From assembly GCA_963735085.1 (NCBI GenBank), contig CAVTJP010000005.1, forward strand, positions 1,922,001 to 1,986,000: a DNA stretch of 64,000 bases. The letters run 5' to 3'. Made by a program: the position numbers and the translations under genes. This DNA is from DATJGR01 sp963735085 (GTDB lineage Bacteria; Pseudomonadota; Gammaproteobacteria; Pseudomonadales; Azotimanducaceae). This document shows, piece after piece, positions 25,782 through 33,107 of this stretch (its first letter is position 1; the number at the start of each line of letters is the position of its first letter). Below the pieces are notes generated by a model, which was not told where the DNA came from, made no database searches, and saw only the letters and a program-made list of their open reading frames with translations.

Positions 25782-26513
25782 TCACGGATGGTCATTGACG
25801 TCGGCTGATGAACTGCCGGAGGCGGTGTCGATCTGCAGCAGATCCACACCGGGCGGTGCATCGAGCGTCAACTCTGCACGGATCCTGCGGTCACCGGGGG
25901 AATCTGCCATCTGTTGATAGATCCAGCGCCCCTCTGCATCGTTGCGCGCGTGGATGACGACCCACGCATCGGACGCCTTTGCCTGCGCACCGAGCGTCTT
26001 CAAACGGATCGCCAATTCATGGCTGCGCGCCGCGAGTTGCTGCGTGTCGAGCGCTGTGTGTTGACGCTTCGCGGAACTGCGCATTTCGATCTGTGCCTGC
26101 GCGGCGGCGATGCTGTCGAGCCCCGGATCGACGATCCGGGCGCGTTTGAGCATCGCACGGGCCGTGTCGAAGCGACCCTGTTCCATCGCCTTTTCGGACC
26201 ACGCCACGTAGCGTTCTGCGACGCGTTCCAGACCATGCAGCGCCGCTGGATGGTTCGGCGCGACCTGCAGCGCCTCGCGGTAGTAATCGTAGGCGCAATT
26301 GTCTATCGGCGTCAGCAGTCGATTGTCCTTCAACGCGCGGTCGCCTTCGTCGAGCAGTGCGTCGAGTCGGTCGACGTCAATTCTCGGCGGCGGCTTCGGC
26401 GCCACTGGTGTGGATGGTGCGACGGGTTGTGCAGCAGGAGCCGGTGTGGGTGCCGGCGCCGTACAAGCGACCAGAGCCGCTACGGCTGCGCAGCCGAACA
26501 GGTAGCGAATCAC
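25782..26513 (-). CDS. TPR-like lipoprotein, unknown function
   Basis: A 243-residue protein with lipoprotein signal (hydrophobic 4-15, lipobox LVAC, Cys17), then an Ala/Pro-rich linker to about residue 43, and a helical region with tetratricopeptide-like repeats (ALLDEGDRALKDNRLLTPI, YYREALQVAPNHPAALHGLERVAERY, EKAMEQGRFDTARAMLKRARIVDP). C-terminal about 60 residues are a small mixed domain. It is probably an outer-membrane-anchored scaffold. It is divergent from dsbD across 190 bp and precedes the DUF2333 gene. Confidence 0.75.
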   Translation of the reverse strand: MIRYLFGCAAVAALVACTAPAPTPAPAAQPVAPSTPVAPKPPPRIDVDRLDALLDEGDRALKDNRLLTPIDNCAYDYYREALQVAPNHPAALHGLERVAERYVAWSEKAMEQGRFDTARAMLKRARIVDPGLDSIAAAQAQIEMRSSAKRQHTALDTQQLAARSHELAIRLKTLGAQAKASDAWVVIHARNDAEGRWIYQQMADSPGDRRIRAELTLDAPPGVDLLQIDTASGSSSADVNDHP

Positions 26514-26584
26514 GATTCGATCCAGGTAGATACGGACTTTGCGTCTGTCACGCGGACTTCGTCACGTCCCATGCAGTGCCGCAC

Positions 26585-26613
26585 CTTATAGTGATCGCCC
26601 AGGTAGTTACAAT
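26585..26613 (+). promoter_or_regulatory. Weak candidate promoter for dsbD
   Basis: TACAAT (26608-26613) is a good -10. The -35 at a 17 bp spacing is CTTATA (3 of 6). It lies about 90 bp before the dsbD ATG. On the opposite strand the same region carries TATAAG (26585-26590) that could serve the lipoprotein gene. Confidence 0.3.
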
Positions 26614-26703
26614 GGAACTGCGCCCGTGCTACGCAGTCTCTGCAAAGGGCTTCGATGAGAGCAACGACGGGTGGCCACTTCTTCGCCGCGGACGGACCCA
26701 GGC

Positions 26704-28560
26704 ATGCTGAAAATCGGATGGACGCTGTTGTCGCTGGTCCTGCTTGCGCCAATGGCGTTCGGCGCGGAACTGAACGGCAAACCCCCCCTGCTGCTCGACG
26801 ACGAACCGGCATTCCTCTCCGCCGACCAGGCATTCGAATTTTCGGCCAGCCTCGACGGCGGCATCCTGCATGCACATTGGACGATGCCGGACGGCTACTA
26901 CCTGTACCGCCATCGCTTCGGTTTCACAGTGCCCAAGGACAGCGCGTTCACGCTTGGTGAAGCACAGATTCCGCACGGCAAGACCAAAATCGACGACTAC
27001 TTCGGCGAAGTGCAGGTCTACTACCACAGTGTGTCGGCGCAGGTGCCGGTGGACCGCGTGGGTAACGCTGCGGGCCGGCTCGAAGCCGCGATCACATATC
27101 AGGGCTGTGCAGATCGCGGCTTGTGTTATCCGCCGCAGACCAAGCATGTATCGTTTGCCTGGCATGCAAGCAGCGGCGCCGCTGGGACCGCGCCCGGGGC
27201 CGCAGCGCGGGTGTCGGGAACCTCGACCGCCGCGCCGATCGCGGAGCGAACCGAAGAGCAGCGTCTCGCGGCGCTGCTGACGCGAGGCAATCTGCTCTAC
27301 GCGCTCGGCATTTTCTTCATTGCCGGTATCGGGCTCGCCTTCACGCCGTGCGTGTTGCCGATGGTGCCGATCCTGTCGAGCATCATCGTCGGACAAGGCA
27401 GTTCGGTGACCCGTTTTCGCGCCTTTTCGCTGTCGTTGGCATATGTGCTCGGCATGGCAGTAACGTACGCCGCGCTGGGCGTGGTGGTTGGGCTGTTTGG
27501 TGCGGGCATGAACCTGCAGGCAGCACTGCAATCGCCGCCGGTGCTGATCGCATTCGCGGTGGTGTTCGTCGTGCTGGCTCTGTCGATGTTCGGGCTGTAC
27601 GAACTGCAGCTACCACAGGCCTGGCAGAACCGTGTCAATGCGGTGTCGCAGAATCAGCGCGGCGGCGAGTATATCGGCGTCGGCATCATGGGCAGCTTGT
27701 CGAGCCTGGTGGTGTCGCCGTGTCTTTCGGCGCCGCTGGCGGGTGCGTTGATCGTGATCAGCGCTACGGGCGATGCGCTACTCGGTGGCAGCGCGTTGCT
27801 TGCGCTCGGTCTCGGCATGGGCGTCCCGCTATTGCTGATCGGTTCCAGCGGCGCGCATTGGTTACCGCGGGCAGGCGCATGGATGAACAACGTCAAGGCG
27901 GTGTTCGGCGTGCTGTTGCTGGGTGTAGCTGTGTGGTTGCTCGAGCGCGTGATACCGGCAGCCGCGACGTTGCTGCTGTGGGCAATTCTGGCGATCGGAG
28001 TTGGTGTCTATCTTGGCGCGCTGGATTTCTCGCCGCGTCACGGTTGGGGGCAATTGTTCAAGGCAACCGGCGCGTTCAGTTTCATATACGGCGTGCTGTT
28101 GCTGATCGGCGCGGCGAGCGGCGCGCAGGACGCGTTGGCGCCATTGTCCGGCCTCGCGCACGGCAGCGTCGCGCAGAGCGACAGCGGCGAAGTGACGTGG
28201 AAACGGGTGCGCGGCATGGCGGCGCTGCGAACCGAACTGGCTGCCGCCGAAAAAGCCGGCAGACCAGTCGCGCTCGATTTCTATGCGGACTGGTGCATCT
28301 CCTGCAAAGTGATGCAGCGAACGGTCTTTTCCAAACCGGACGTTGCCGCGCAGTTGCGACGATTCGATCTGCTGCAGGCAGACGTCACCGCCAACGACGC
28401 ATCGGATCAGGAACTATTGAAGAATTTCGGCTTGTTCGGTCCGCCGAGCATGCTGTTCTTCGGTCTCGACGGCCACGAGATCAGCGCGCTGCGGATGCAG
28501 GGCGAAATGGATCGGGCAGCATTCACACGTCACCTCGAGCGGGTGCTCGCCGGCGTCTAA
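26704..28560 (+). CDS. dsbD: Thiol:disulfide interchange protein DsbD
   Basis: A 618-residue inner-membrane protein that carries electrons from cytoplasmic thioredoxin to periplasmic disulfide isomerase and cytochrome c maturation. Signal peptide at 1-20; periplasmic alpha domain with YQGCADRGLCYPP near 132-144 (redox Cys pair); eight-helix beta domain with TPCVLPM near 214 and SPCLSAPLAG near 338 (membrane Cys pair); C-terminal thioredoxin domain with ADWCISCKVM near 529. I use the ATG at 26704 because the signal peptide starts there. The element at 28563 follows its stop by 2 bp. Order dsbD-aroQ-accB is conserved. Confidence 0.95.
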   Translation: MLKIGWTLLSLVLLAPMAFGAELNGKPPLLLDDEPAFLSADQAFEFSASLDGGILHAHWTMPDGYYLYRHRFGFTVPKDSAFTLGEAQIPHGKTKIDDYFGEVQVYYHSVSAQVPVDRVGNAAGRLEAAITYQGCADRGLCYPPQTKHVSFAWHASSGAAGTAPGAAARVSGTSTAAPIAERTEEQRLAALLTRGNLLYALGIFFIAGIGLAFTPCVLPMVPILSSIIVGQGSSVTRFRAFSLSLAYVLGMAVTYAALGVVVGLFGAGMNLQAALQSPPVLIAFAVVFVVLALSMFGLYELQLPQAWQNRVNAVSQNQRGGEYIGVGIMGSLSSLVVSPCLSAPLAGALIVISATGDALLGGSALLALGLGMGVPLLLIGSSGAHWLPRAGAWMNNVKAVFGVLLLGVAVWLLERVIPAAATLLLWAILAIGVGVYLGALDFSPRHGWGQLFKATGAFSFIYGVLLLIGAASGAQDALAPLSGLAHGSVAQSDSGEVTWKRVRGMAALRTELAAAEKAGRPVALDFYADWCISCKVMQRTVFSKPDVAAQLRRFDLLQADVTANDASDQELLKNFGLFGPPSMLFFGLDGHEISALRMQGEMDRAAFTRHLERVLAGV

Positions 28561-28562
28561 GT

Positions 28563-28695
28563 CCGGTGGAGGGATCCACCGGCATTTTTCGAACGCCTAA
28601 GTCCGTGCGACGGCCGGTTGAAAAATGGAAGGGCTCGCGGGCCATGCATGGGCGAGAGCCCGGAACTCCGCGTGAGCGGAGTTATTCAACAACCT
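28563..28695. repeat. Structured intergenic repeat, copy B (multi-hairpin)
   Basis: A 133 bp second copy of the element at 11597-11718: CCGGTGG/CCACCGG, CATTTTTC/GAAAAATG with a longer loop, CCAT/ATGG within GGCTC...GAGCC, and AACTCCGC/GCGGAGTT, ending AACAACCT. Same orientation as copy A. Sequence differences fall mainly in loops. It starts 2 bp after the dsbD stop, and may end that transcript, although no U-tract is visible. Confidence 0.85.
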
Positions 28696-28798
28696 GCTGA
28701 GGTTGGCGAGCCTGGCACCCTCGCTGGCATTCGGCGACAATCCGGCCTCTTTCGGATAAGCACTGTTCGGATCAACACTGCGCGGATATACATTGTCG

Positions 28799-29239
28799 AT
28801 GGCCAAACTCCTTGTTCTGCACGGCCCGAACCTGAATCTGCTTGGCAGCCGCGAGCCTGAGATCTACGGCACCGATACGTTGGCCGATATCGATGCGCGC
28901 CTGACGAAACTCGCATCGGCACGGCGACATCGACTCGACACGCTGCAGAGCAACGCTGAGCACGTGTTGATCGAACGCGTCCATGCGGCCAAGCACGAAG
29001 GCGTGGGATACATCGTCCTAAACCCCGGTGCATTCACCCACACCAGCATTGCGTTGCGCGATGCTTTGCTCGGGGTGGGCATTCCGTTCATCGAAGTGCA
29101 TCTGTCGAACGTTCACGCACGGGAGACGTTTCGGCGCCACTCGTATCTGTCGGACGTTGCCCGCGGTGTCATCAGCGGTTTGGGTGCGAAGGGATACGAA
29201 TTCGCATTGAGCTACGCAATGGATGCGCTGGAGGCGTAA
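28799..29239 (+). CDS. aroQ: Type II 3-dehydroquinate dehydratase
   Basis: A 146-residue cytosolic shikimate-pathway enzyme that dehydrates 3-dehydroquinate. LLVLHGPNLNLLGSREPEIYG at the N-terminus with the catalytic tyrosine of YG, LNPGAFTHTSIALRDAL, and FIEVHLSNVHARETFRRHSYLS carrying the catalytic histidine and arginine. The ATG at 28799 is preferred to a TTG two codons upstream. Its stop overlaps the accB start by 1 bp (TAATG), the common aroQ-accB order. Confidence 0.96.
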   Translation: MAKLLVLHGPNLNLLGSREPEIYGTDTLADIDARLTKLASARRHRLDTLQSNAEHVLIERVHAAKHEGVGYIVLNPGAFTHTSIALRDALLGVGIPFIEVHLSNVHARETFRRHSYLSDVARGVISGLGAKGYEFALSYAMDALEA

Positions 29240-29664
29240 TGGATCTGCGCAAGATCAAGAAGCTGATTGATATGGTCGAAGCGTCGGGCGTCTCGGAGCT
29301 GGAGGTGCGCAGCGGTGAGGAGTCCATCCGCATCTCGCGTCCGCTTACGCGGACCCGCTCGACGCAAGCCCCGGCCCCAACGGGTCAGCGTGCATCAGCC
29401 GCGGTACGGTCGACTTCACGCGGTTCGAGTGGCTTTACGGTTCGTGCGCCGTTGACCGGCACCTTTTATTGCGCACCGGCGCCGGGCGAGCCGCCGTTCG
29501 TCTATGTCGGTCAGGGCGTCGCGGTCGGCGACGTGCTGTGCATCATCGAGAGTATGAAGATGATGAATCAGATCGAAGCCGAACGCGCCGGTCGTGTGAT
29601 CGAGGTGGCGGTGGAAGATGCCACGCCGGTCGAAACCGGCGCGCCGTTGTTCCGCATCGAGTAA
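29239..29664 (+). CDS. accB: Biotin carboxyl carrier protein of acetyl-CoA carboxylase
   Basis: A 141-residue carrier that holds biotin for the carboxylase and the transcarboxylase of fatty acid synthesis. Biotinylation motif ESMKMMNQI near residue 104-112 with the modified lysine; the N-terminal helix (DLRKIKKLIDMVEASGVSELEV) is a dimerisation segment and the linker at about 38-68 is Ala/Pro/Ser/Arg-rich. It overlaps aroQ by 1 bp. accC, which normally follows, is absent: 5 bp later prmA begins. Confidence 0.95.
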   Translation: MDLRKIKKLIDMVEASGVSELEVRSGEESIRISRPLTRTRSTQAPAPTGQRASAAVRSTSRGSSGFTVRAPLTGTFYCAPAPGEPPFVYVGQGVAVGDVLCIIESMKMMNQIEAERAGRVIEVAVEDATPVETGAPLFRIE

Positions 29665-29669
29665 CGTAA

Positions 29670-30572
29670 GTGGCCTGGCTGAGCGTCCGGTTGTCGATGC
29701 CCGCAGCCCGGATTGACGCCCTTTGCGATGCGCTGGCCGGCGCCGGCGCGTTGTCGATCACGTTGTGCGACGCAGCCGATGCGCCGGTGTACGAGCCGGC
29801 GCCAGGCGAAACACCCATGTGGGCGCACACGGAACTCGACGCGCTGTTTCCGCTCGACGTCCAACTGGGCGTAGTTCGCGATAGGCTTGCCGCTGAGTTG
29901 GGCGTTCCGTGTGAGCGCACGCTGCTCGATGTGCGTTTCGTCGAAGATGCAGATTGGTCGCAAAGCTGGCGCAACCATGCGGTGGAATACTGCTTTGGCG
30001 ACCGATTGTGGGTGGTACCCCGCGATGCGGCCACGCCGCGTAGTGTCGGGCCGGGCGATACCAAGGCGGTGCTACGTCTCGATCCAGGACTCGCGTTCGG
30101 CACCGGCAGCCATGCGACCACTGCAATGTGCCTCGATTGGCTGGTTGGGCATGCGCTCACCAAGTGGTCCGTCGTCGACTACGGCGCCGGTTCCGGCATC
30201 CTCGGTATCGCGGCGTTGTTGCTCGATGCCGCAACCGTGGTCGCGGTCGATCACGATGAGCAGGCGCGTCTCGCGACGCGTGCAAACGGCACCTACAATG
30301 GCATTGCTTCGAAGCGGCTGAGGGTCATCGCACCCGATGAACTGGCAAAAGCGCCTCACGATCTCGTGCTCGCAAACATTCTGGCGGAACCCTTGATTGC
30401 GCTGGCGCCGACGTTGACGGCGCTGGTACGGCCGGGTGGTTCGCTGGTGCTGTCCGGAATGTTGGCGCGTCAACTCGGTGACGTGGTGGCGGCGTATCCG
30501 GACTTTGCGTTCGAGCCGGCAGACGAGCGCGATTCGTGGATCATGATCGAAGGAATCCGAGCGGGTGGCTGA
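29670..30572 (+). CDS. prmA: Ribosomal protein L11 methyltransferase
   Basis: A 300-residue SAM-dependent methyltransferase that trimethylates ribosomal protein L11. The motif LDPGLAFGTGSHATTAMCL and SAM-binding VVDYGAGSGILGIAALLL are classic for PrmA, as is DLVLANILAEPL for the active site. The GTG start lies 5 bp after the accB stop and no other start gives the expected N-terminus (AWLSVRL). It overlaps the next gene by 8 bp. Its position right after accB replaces accC. Confidence 0.95.
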   Translation: MAWLSVRLSMPAARIDALCDALAGAGALSITLCDAADAPVYEPAPGETPMWAHTELDALFPLDVQLGVVRDRLAAELGVPCERTLLDVRFVEDADWSQSWRNHAVEYCFGDRLWVVPRDAATPRSVGPGDTKAVLRLDPGLAFGTGSHATTAMCLDWLVGHALTKWSVVDYGAGSGILGIAALLLDAATVVAVDHDEQARLATRANGTYNGIASKRLRVIAPDELAKAPHDLVLANILAEPLIALAPTLTALVRPGGSLVLSGMLARQLGDVVAAYPDFAFEPADERDSWIMIEGIRAGG

Positions 30573-31656
30573 GGACGCGCTAGAACCGCTTATCACGCAA
30601 TGCCCGACTTGCCGGACGCGGTTTCGTGTGACCGAGTCGCAACTCGACATTGCCGGGGGGCGCGTGCGATGCGGCGCGTGTCTGTCGGTGTTTACCGGCA
30701 TCGAGCATCTCGTGGCATCCGGTTCGCAGTTGAGGGAAGGGGAAAGTCCGAACGAAGCCCTCGACGCGCTGCTTGAAGAGCTTCGCAGGGATCCGGGACC
30801 GACGGCCAACCGTACGGGTGCCTCGAGTCCGCCGGCGCACGATCGGATGTCGGACGCCCCGGTGCCGCGCCGCGCCCGTGCGGAAGCGTTGGCGGCCGAT
30901 GCGAACAAGGCGCCTGTCAACCATCCTGATGCAGCCGAACGGGGTGTGACCGAACGCGTGCCTCAATCGAAACTGGACGACTCGCCGGTCTCGACGCTGG
31001 ACGCCGTTGCCGCTCGCCGACTGCGGCGGTTGGCGCTGCGCGGTTCGAGCGAAACAACCTCGGCCTCGACAGCCTCCGACGCCGCCACAACCAAGGACGA
31101 CTCCACCAACAACGCGGAACTGGAACGGGTAGTGCCTGCGACCCAACTCGACATTCGACTCGAGGATCTGATCGAGCGGCCGCGCCGGCGGCGTCGCTGG
31201 TGGCTGCCTGTTGCGGTGCTGGCCGCCGTCGTGCTGCTGGGCGCTCAGGTGCTGTACTTTCAATTCGACGCGTGGGCAAAGAATCCGAGCATCCGGCCGG
31301 TTTACGAATGGTTGTGTCCGATGTTGCATTGCGAATTACCGGTGATGCGTGCCGTGGACGAGATTCGATCCAGGAACCTCGTGGTCCGAGCGAACCCCGA
31401 AGTGCCCGGCGAGCTGACCGTCGATGCGCTCATCATCAATCAGGCGCGGTTCGCGCAACCGTTTCCGGAGATCGAGTTGCGTTTTTCGTCCGTGGACGGC
31501 CGCCCGATTGCGGCGCGCCGATTCAAGCCGTCCGATTATCTTGCGGGTGAGCTGAAGGGTGCAACGATGTTCGCACCGATGACGCCGGTACACATCGCAC
31601 TCGAGATCGAAGACCCCGGCCCGGAAGCGGTGAGCTACTTCATTCAATTCCGCTGA
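30565..31656 (+). CDS. Zinc-ribbon and DUF3426 domain protein
   Basis: A 363-residue protein with an N-terminal MJ0042-type zinc ribbon (C13-P-T-C16 and C35-G-A-C38), a long disordered Glu/Ala/Asp-rich middle, one transmembrane helix near 211-232 (WLPVAVLAAVVLLGAQVLYF), and a C-terminal DUF3426 domain with ANPEVPGELTVDALIINQA and PFPEIELRFSS. Function unsettled. The order prmA - this gene - dusB is conserved in gammaproteobacteria. GTG start overlaps prmA by 8 bp, so it is translated from the same message. Confidence 0.88.
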   Translation: MAEDALEPLITQCPTCRTRFRVTESQLDIAGGRVRCGACLSVFTGIEHLVASGSQLREGESPNEALDALLEELRRDPGPTANRTGASSPPAHDRMSDAPVPRRARAEALAADANKAPVNHPDAAERGVTERVPQSKLDDSPVSTLDAVAARRLRRLALRGSSETTSASTASDAATTKDDSTNNAELERVVPATQLDIRLEDLIERPRRRRRWWLPVAVLAAVVLLGAQVLYFQFDAWAKNPSIRPVYEWLCPMLHCELPVMRAVDEIRSRNLVVRANPEVPGELTVDALIINQARFAQPFPEIELRFSSVDGRPIAARRFKPSDYLAGELKGATMFAPMTPVHIALEIEDPGPEAVSYFIQFR

Positions 31657-31678
31657 ACGCAGTCGATGCATCGTCGCG

Positions 31679-31702
31679 TTTGAATTTGAATTTGAATTTG
31701 AA
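31679..31702. repeat. Hexanucleotide tandem repeat (TTTGAA)4
   Basis: Four exact copies of TTTGAA, 24 bp, in the gap between the DUF3426 gene and dusB; the last A is also the first base of an in-frame ATG of the dusB frame (31702). Each unit also contains a TTGAAT hexamer resembling a sigma-70 -35 box. The tract could vary in length by slippage and alter the dusB-fis promoter or leader. Confidence 0.9.
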
Positions 31703-31770
31703 TGCAGAGGCGGTTGCGCCATATCGACGCGGCGTTATCATGGCGACCCCTTTTTCGCGTCGAGCCTGCC

Positions 31771-32769
31771 TTGATCTCCATTGGCGCGCACACGTTACGT
31801 AACTCCGTCGTTCTGGCGCCGATGGCCGGTATCACCGACGTACCGTTTCGTGAGCTTGCCTGGAAGCTTGGTGCGGGCCTCGTAGTTGCGGAGATGACCA
31901 GCGTCAATCCGCAGTTGTGGCATACACGAACTTCTCGTTTGCGGCGTGAACATGTCGTTGGCGCACGTCCGCGCGTGGTGCAGATTGCTGGCGCAGATCC
32001 CGCATGGGTGGCAATGGCTGCGCAGCGTGAAGCGGACGCCGGCGCCGAAATCATCGACGTCAACATGGGATGTCCTGCAAAGAAGGTCTGCAATCAGGCC
32101 GCAGGATCGGCGCTGTTGCGAGATGAAGCATTGGTCGAACGCATCCTGCGCGCGGCGGTTGACGCAGTGTCGGTGCCGGTCACCGTGAAGATCCGTACCG
32201 GCTGGTCGACCGATCGACGCAACGGTGTGACGATCGCCCGGATCGCAGAGGATGTCGGCGTTGCGTCGATCGCCGTTCATGGCCGCACGCGCGCCTGCCG
32301 CTTCGTCGGAACCGTCGAGTACGCGACGATCGCGGCGATCAAGGCGGCGGTGCAAATTCCGGTCTTTGCCAACGGCGACATCACGTGTGTCGGCGATGCG
32401 CGACGCGTGCTCGCTCAGACCGGTGCGGATGGTGTGTTGATTGGTCGTGCGGCATTGGGTGCGCCGTGGTTGCCGGGCGACGTAGCCGATGCACTAGCGG
32501 ATGGTCGGCCGTCACGCGTGCGCTCGTCTGCGGAGGTGCTTGCGATCGTCCACGCGCATCTCGAGCACATGCACGCGTTTTACGGCGATGAACAGGGTGT
32601 GCGCGTCGCGCGCAAACACGTGAAGGCCTATCTGCAGCGGTTGGCTATCGACCCGGCACGTATTCGTGCCTTCAATTCTCTGCCCACGCCGCGTGAGCAA
32701 TTGCGCTATATCGAGACATTGATGCGCGGCGAGGAATGGACACTGGCTCTACAGACCAAGGCGGCATGA
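31771..32769 (+). CDS. dusB: tRNA-dihydrouridine synthase B
   Basis: Flavin enzyme that reduces uridine at position 17 of tRNA in E. coli. LAPMAGITDVPFRELAWKLG, EMTSVNPQLW, INMGCPAKKVCNQAAGSALL (shown in part here) with the catalytic cysteine, VPVTVKIRTGW, IAVHGRTRAC and GADGVLIGRAALGAPW are all family motifs. The relatives begin with an IG..L.N..LAPMAG stretch, so I place the start at a TTG (31771), 332 residues. An ATG at 31702 would add 23 residues of no similarity. Its stop overlaps the fis start (ATGA), the common dusB-fis operon. Confidence 0.92.
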   Translation: MISIGAHTLRNSVVLAPMAGITDVPFRELAWKLGAGLVVAEMTSVNPQLWHTRTSRLRREHVVGARPRVVQIAGADPAWVAMAAQREADAGAEIIDVNMGCPAKKVCNQAAGSALLRDEALVERILRAAVDAVSVPVTVKIRTGWSTDRRNGVTIARIAEDVGVASIAVHGRTRACRFVGTVEYATIAAIKAAVQIPVFANGDITCVGDARRVLAQTGADGVLIGRAALGAPWLPGDVADALADGRPSRVRSSAEVLAIVHAHLEHMHAFYGDEQGVRVARKHVKAYLQRLAIDPARIRAFNSLPTPREQLRYIETLMRGEEWTLALQTKAA

Positions 32770-33101
32770 AGAAGCCCGTTGCCAAATCGCGCAAGCGCGC
32801 CGTCGCCAAGGCGGCCGGCGCTCATACGCCGTTGCCGGAGACCGGCGCATCATTCGCCGACTTCGACGACCGGCCGCTGCATCGCTGCGTTGAGAGCGCC
32901 ATGACGGCTTATTTCGAGGCTCTCGATGGTGCGCACACGTGCGGCCTGTTCGATCTGGTGATGGCAGAGGTCGAGCGTCCGATGCTCGCAAGCGTGATGC
33001 GCCATGTCGGTTCCAATCAGAGTCGCGCGGCAGAGGTACTGGGCCTCAGTCGCGGCACGTTGCGCAAGAAGCTTCTCCAACACGGCCTACTGGAAGACTG
33101 A
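32766..33101 (+). CDS. fis: DNA-binding protein Fis
   Basis: A 111-residue nucleoid protein that bends DNA and activates rRNA and other growth genes. The C-terminal HTH reads NQSRAAEVLGLSRGTLRKKL near 83-102, and the central FDLVMAEVERPMLASVM is the dimer helix. It has an N-terminal basic/alanine extension of about 20 residues (KKPVAKSRKRAVAKAAGAH) not in E. coli Fis (98 aa), similar to Pseudomonas variants. It overlaps dusB by 4 bp and is 6 bp before purH. Confidence 0.93.
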   Translation: MKKPVAKSRKRAVAKAAGAHTPLPETGASFADFDDRPLHRCVESAMTAYFEALDGAHTCGLFDLVMAEVERPMLASVMRHVGSNQSRAAEVLGLSRGTLRKKLLQHGLLED

Positions 33102-33107
33102 AAGACC

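Noticed and set aside
31740..31802. Short upstream frame starting at ATG 31740 before dusB
   Set aside because: It is 20 codons, has no ribosome site, and runs out of frame into the conserved start of DusB.
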